From positions 26,178 through 90,177 of the forward strand of contig NZ_JOFX01000025.1 in NCBI RefSeq assembly GCF_000719345.1: a DNA stretch of 64,000 bases. Reading direction: 5' to 3'. Of this stretch, positions 62,627-64,000 are shown piece after piece. Source of the DNA: Streptomyces sp. NRRL F-2664 (GTDB lineage Bacteria > Actinomycetota > Actinomycetes > Streptomycetales > Streptomycetaceae). The notes beneath the pieces are model-generated. The model did not search any database and was not told the origin of the DNA. It saw only the letters and a program-made list of their open reading frames with translations. The position numbers and the translations under genes were made by a program. Each line of letters begins with the position of its first letter. The first letter of the stretch is position 1.

Positions 62627-63484
62627 GTGAGCAGCACCGCGCACGTCGATCCGGCGAACGCCGAGCAGGCGCAGGCCTGGGACGGACGGGAAGGCGCGTA
62701 CTGGGCGGAGCACGCCGACCGGTTCGACCGCGCGGTCCGGCCCTACCTGCCGCATTTCCTGGCCGCCGCCGACGTCTCCCCCGCCGACCGCGTGCTGGAC
62801 ATCGGCTGCGGTACCGGTGAGACCACCCGGGCCGCCGCGCGACGGGCGAGCGCCGGCCGGGCCCTGGGTGTGGACCTGTCGGCGGCGATGCTGGACGTGG
62901 CGCGGGCGCGGGCGGTCGCCGAAGGGGTGCTCAACGCCGCGTTCCTGCAGGCGGACGCCCAGGTCCATGCCTTCCCCGCGGCGGCCTTCGACGTGGCCGT
63001 CAGCCGCACCGGGACGATGTTCTTCGCCGATCCGGTCGCCGCGTTCCGCAACATCGGTGCGGCGCTGCGGCCCGGCGGACGCCTCGTGCAGCTGGTCTGG
63101 CAGGAGCCGGCGGGCAACGCGTGGTTCCTCGCCTTCACCCGGGCGCTGGCCGCGGGGCGCCCGATGGCCGGGCCCCCGCCGGGTGCTCCCGGCCCGTTCT
63201 CGCTGGCCGACCCCGCACGCGTACGGACCGTCCTGGGCGAGGCGGGCTTCGCGGACGTCCGGTTGGAGCCGCACACCGAGCAGATGTGGTTCGGCGAGGA
63301 TGCGGCCGACGCGGAGCGGTTCACGCTGGGACTGCACGGCTGGATGCTCGACGGTCTCGACGATGCGGGCCGGCGCCGCGCGCTCGACGACCTGCGGGCC
63401 ACCCTCACCGCCCACGAGAGCGACGAGGGAGTGCGCTACACCTCGGCGGTCTGGATCGTCCGGGCGGTCCGCCCCGTCGCCTGA
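62627..63484 (+). CDS. Class I SAM-dependent methyltransferase
   Basis: A 285-residue enzyme. VSSTAHVDPANAEQAQAWDG is the N-terminus from GTG 62627, chosen since AGGAGG lies eight bases before; GTGs at 62618 and 62621 are alternatives. The SAM domain shows ADRVLDIGCGTGETTRAAAR, ALGVDLSAAMLDVARARA, FDVAVSRTGTMFFADPVAAF and LRPGGRLVQLVWQEPAGNAW. It belongs to the UbiE/COQ5-like small-molecule methyltransferases. The target is unknown. It follows the multidomain phosphatase by 48 bases. Confidence 0.87.
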   Translation: MSSTAHVDPANAEQAQAWDGREGAYWAEHADRFDRAVRPYLPHFLAAADVSPADRVLDIGCGTGETTRAAARRASAGRALGVDLSAAMLDVARARAVAEGVLNAAFLQADAQVHAFPAAAFDVAVSRTGTMFFADPVAAFRNIGAALRPGGRLVQLVWQEPAGNAWFLAFTRALAAGRPMAGPPPGAPGPFSLADPARVRTVLGEAGFADVRLEPHTEQMWFGEDAADAERFTLGLHGWMLDGLDDAGRRRALDDLRATLTAHESDEGVRYTSAVWIVRAVRPVA

Positions 63485-63496
63485 CGCCCGGGAGGG

Positions 63497-63522
63497 TTAA
63501 GGCGGGATCAACGCAGCCTTAA
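63497..63522. promoter_or_regulatory. Inverted repeat TTAAGGC/GCCTTAA
   Basis: TTAAGGC (63497-63503), 12 bases, GCCTTAA (63516-63522), a perfect dyad right after a methyltransferase stop. It may be a weak terminator or an operator for the exported protein that begins 257 bases downstream. Confidence 0.4.
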
Positions 63523-63778
63523 AGGATCAGCGGGCTCCTGCCGTCCGCGGCGCGGGCAGTGCGTGGGGGGCGGTCGCCGCCCGGCGTCGGCGGTGGGGTC
63601 CTCACCTGCGCCTCCGCGCGCGCCGGGGGCACCCCGGGGCGCCGCGGCGTGCCGTGCGCAGCATCCCCGTGCGCCGTTCCGCGGAATTTGTGCGACGGCG
63701 ACAAGAACCGGCCGCGCCGGCGACCCCGGGCGTATGCAGGACGTGGGGAGGCAGTGCCCATCGGATCGAGGAGTGTGC

Positions 63779-64000
63779 ATGTCCCGCAAACGGACGATGA
63801 GTTCGACGAAGAAGCTCGTGCTCTCCGTCACCACGGGAGCCCTGGTGACGGGAGGGGTGGTGGCCACGGTGGCGACCGGAAACGCCGCCGCACCCGACGT
63901 GGTGTGCCCGGGGTCGACGGTGACCCTGTCCGGCGAGGCCGGGCCGCCGGCGGCAAGCAGCGGCACCTTCCCCGTCGGGACGAAGCTCAAGGTCACCAAC
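63779..64000 (+). CDS. Partial CDS, exported protein cut by the right edge
   Basis: The first 74 residues of an exported protein. GAGGAG lies upstream of ATG 63779. The signal peptide is KRTMSSTKKLVLSVTTGALV, with cleavage near GNAAAP. The mature start, DVVCPGSTVTLSGEAGPPAA, is followed by SSGTFPVGTKLKVTN, which could begin a beta-rich domain. The family cannot be named from this part. Confidence 0.7.
   Translation, partial: MSRKRTMSSTKKLVLSVTTGALVTGGVVATVATGNAAAPDVVCPGSTVTLSGEAGPPAASSGTFPVGTKLKVTN

Noticed and set aside
59645..63415. 1,256-codon open frame opposite the SpoIIE/HATPase gene
   Set aside because: Antisense shadow of the phosphatase and methyltransferase genes.

Overview
The window is very GC-rich DNA (third codon positions almost all G or C) with a Streptomyces-type gene set: an SsgA-family cell-division protein, a complete conservon (cvnABCDE), SpoIIE-type phosphatases, a methyltransferase/terpene-synthase pair, many secreted proteins and GTG starts. 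I read it as chromosomal DNA of a Streptomyces or close relative. No rRNA, tRNA, CRISPR array, prophage or intact insertion sequence was recognised. Both edges cut a gene.

Layout. 1-4 kb: a partial gene, a MarR-like regulator, an SsgA-like protein, a small SH3-type exported protein, a GNAT remnant and small hypotheticals. 4.0-7.2 kb: copper island (small membrane protein, copper P-type ATPase, PCuAC-like protein). 7.4-10.0 kb: DUF6296 protein, an MFS transporter and a lipoprotein. 10.2-16.1 kb: a run of exported proteins (YD-repeat/phospholipase A2 fusion, subtilase with three P domains, I36-like protein, lipoprotein). 16.2-20.6 kb: hemerythrin, TetR, saccharopine-dehydrogenase-like enzyme, a UdgX-type uracil-DNA glycosylase and a DUF72 protein. 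20.9-22.9 kb: a prenyl-diphosphate-methyltransferase-like gene overlapping a terpene synthase gene. 22.9-27.2 kb: the conservon on the opposite strand, ending in a P450 with no EXXR motif.

27.9-35.4 kb: STAS-like protein, GH64 beta-1,3-glucanase behind a LacI-type operator, a spore-photoproduct-lyase-family radical SAM protein, DUF2945, an MSMEG_6728-like DNA glycosylase, an Orn/Lys/Arg decarboxylase and a GAF/SpoIIE phosphatase. 35.6-44.8 kb: TetR, MBL hydrolase, an AtzG-like/amidase pair, a phosphoesterase and a three-gene molybdenum hydroxylase operon (XDH type). 44.9-51.8 kb: a methyltransferase with an abnormal C-terminus, then mostly orphan genes with long spacers (Cys-rich protein, DUF2637 membrane protein, CelD-type acetyltransferase). 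52.1-56.8 kb: kdpFABC preceded by a 27-codon membrane peptide gene. 57-64 kb: a helical-repeat protein, an orphan sugar-binding lipoprotein, a PAS/GAF/SpoIIE/HATPase regulator, another methyltransferase and the start of an exported protein.

The strongest candidate for something undescribed is the methyltransferase/terpene synthase pair, which may make a C-methylated (non-canonical) terpene. Next are the YD-repeat phospholipase A2 and its exported neighbours, the 27-residue peptide gene ahead of kdpF, and the UdgX gene. All functions here come from reading motifs and context; no database search was possible.
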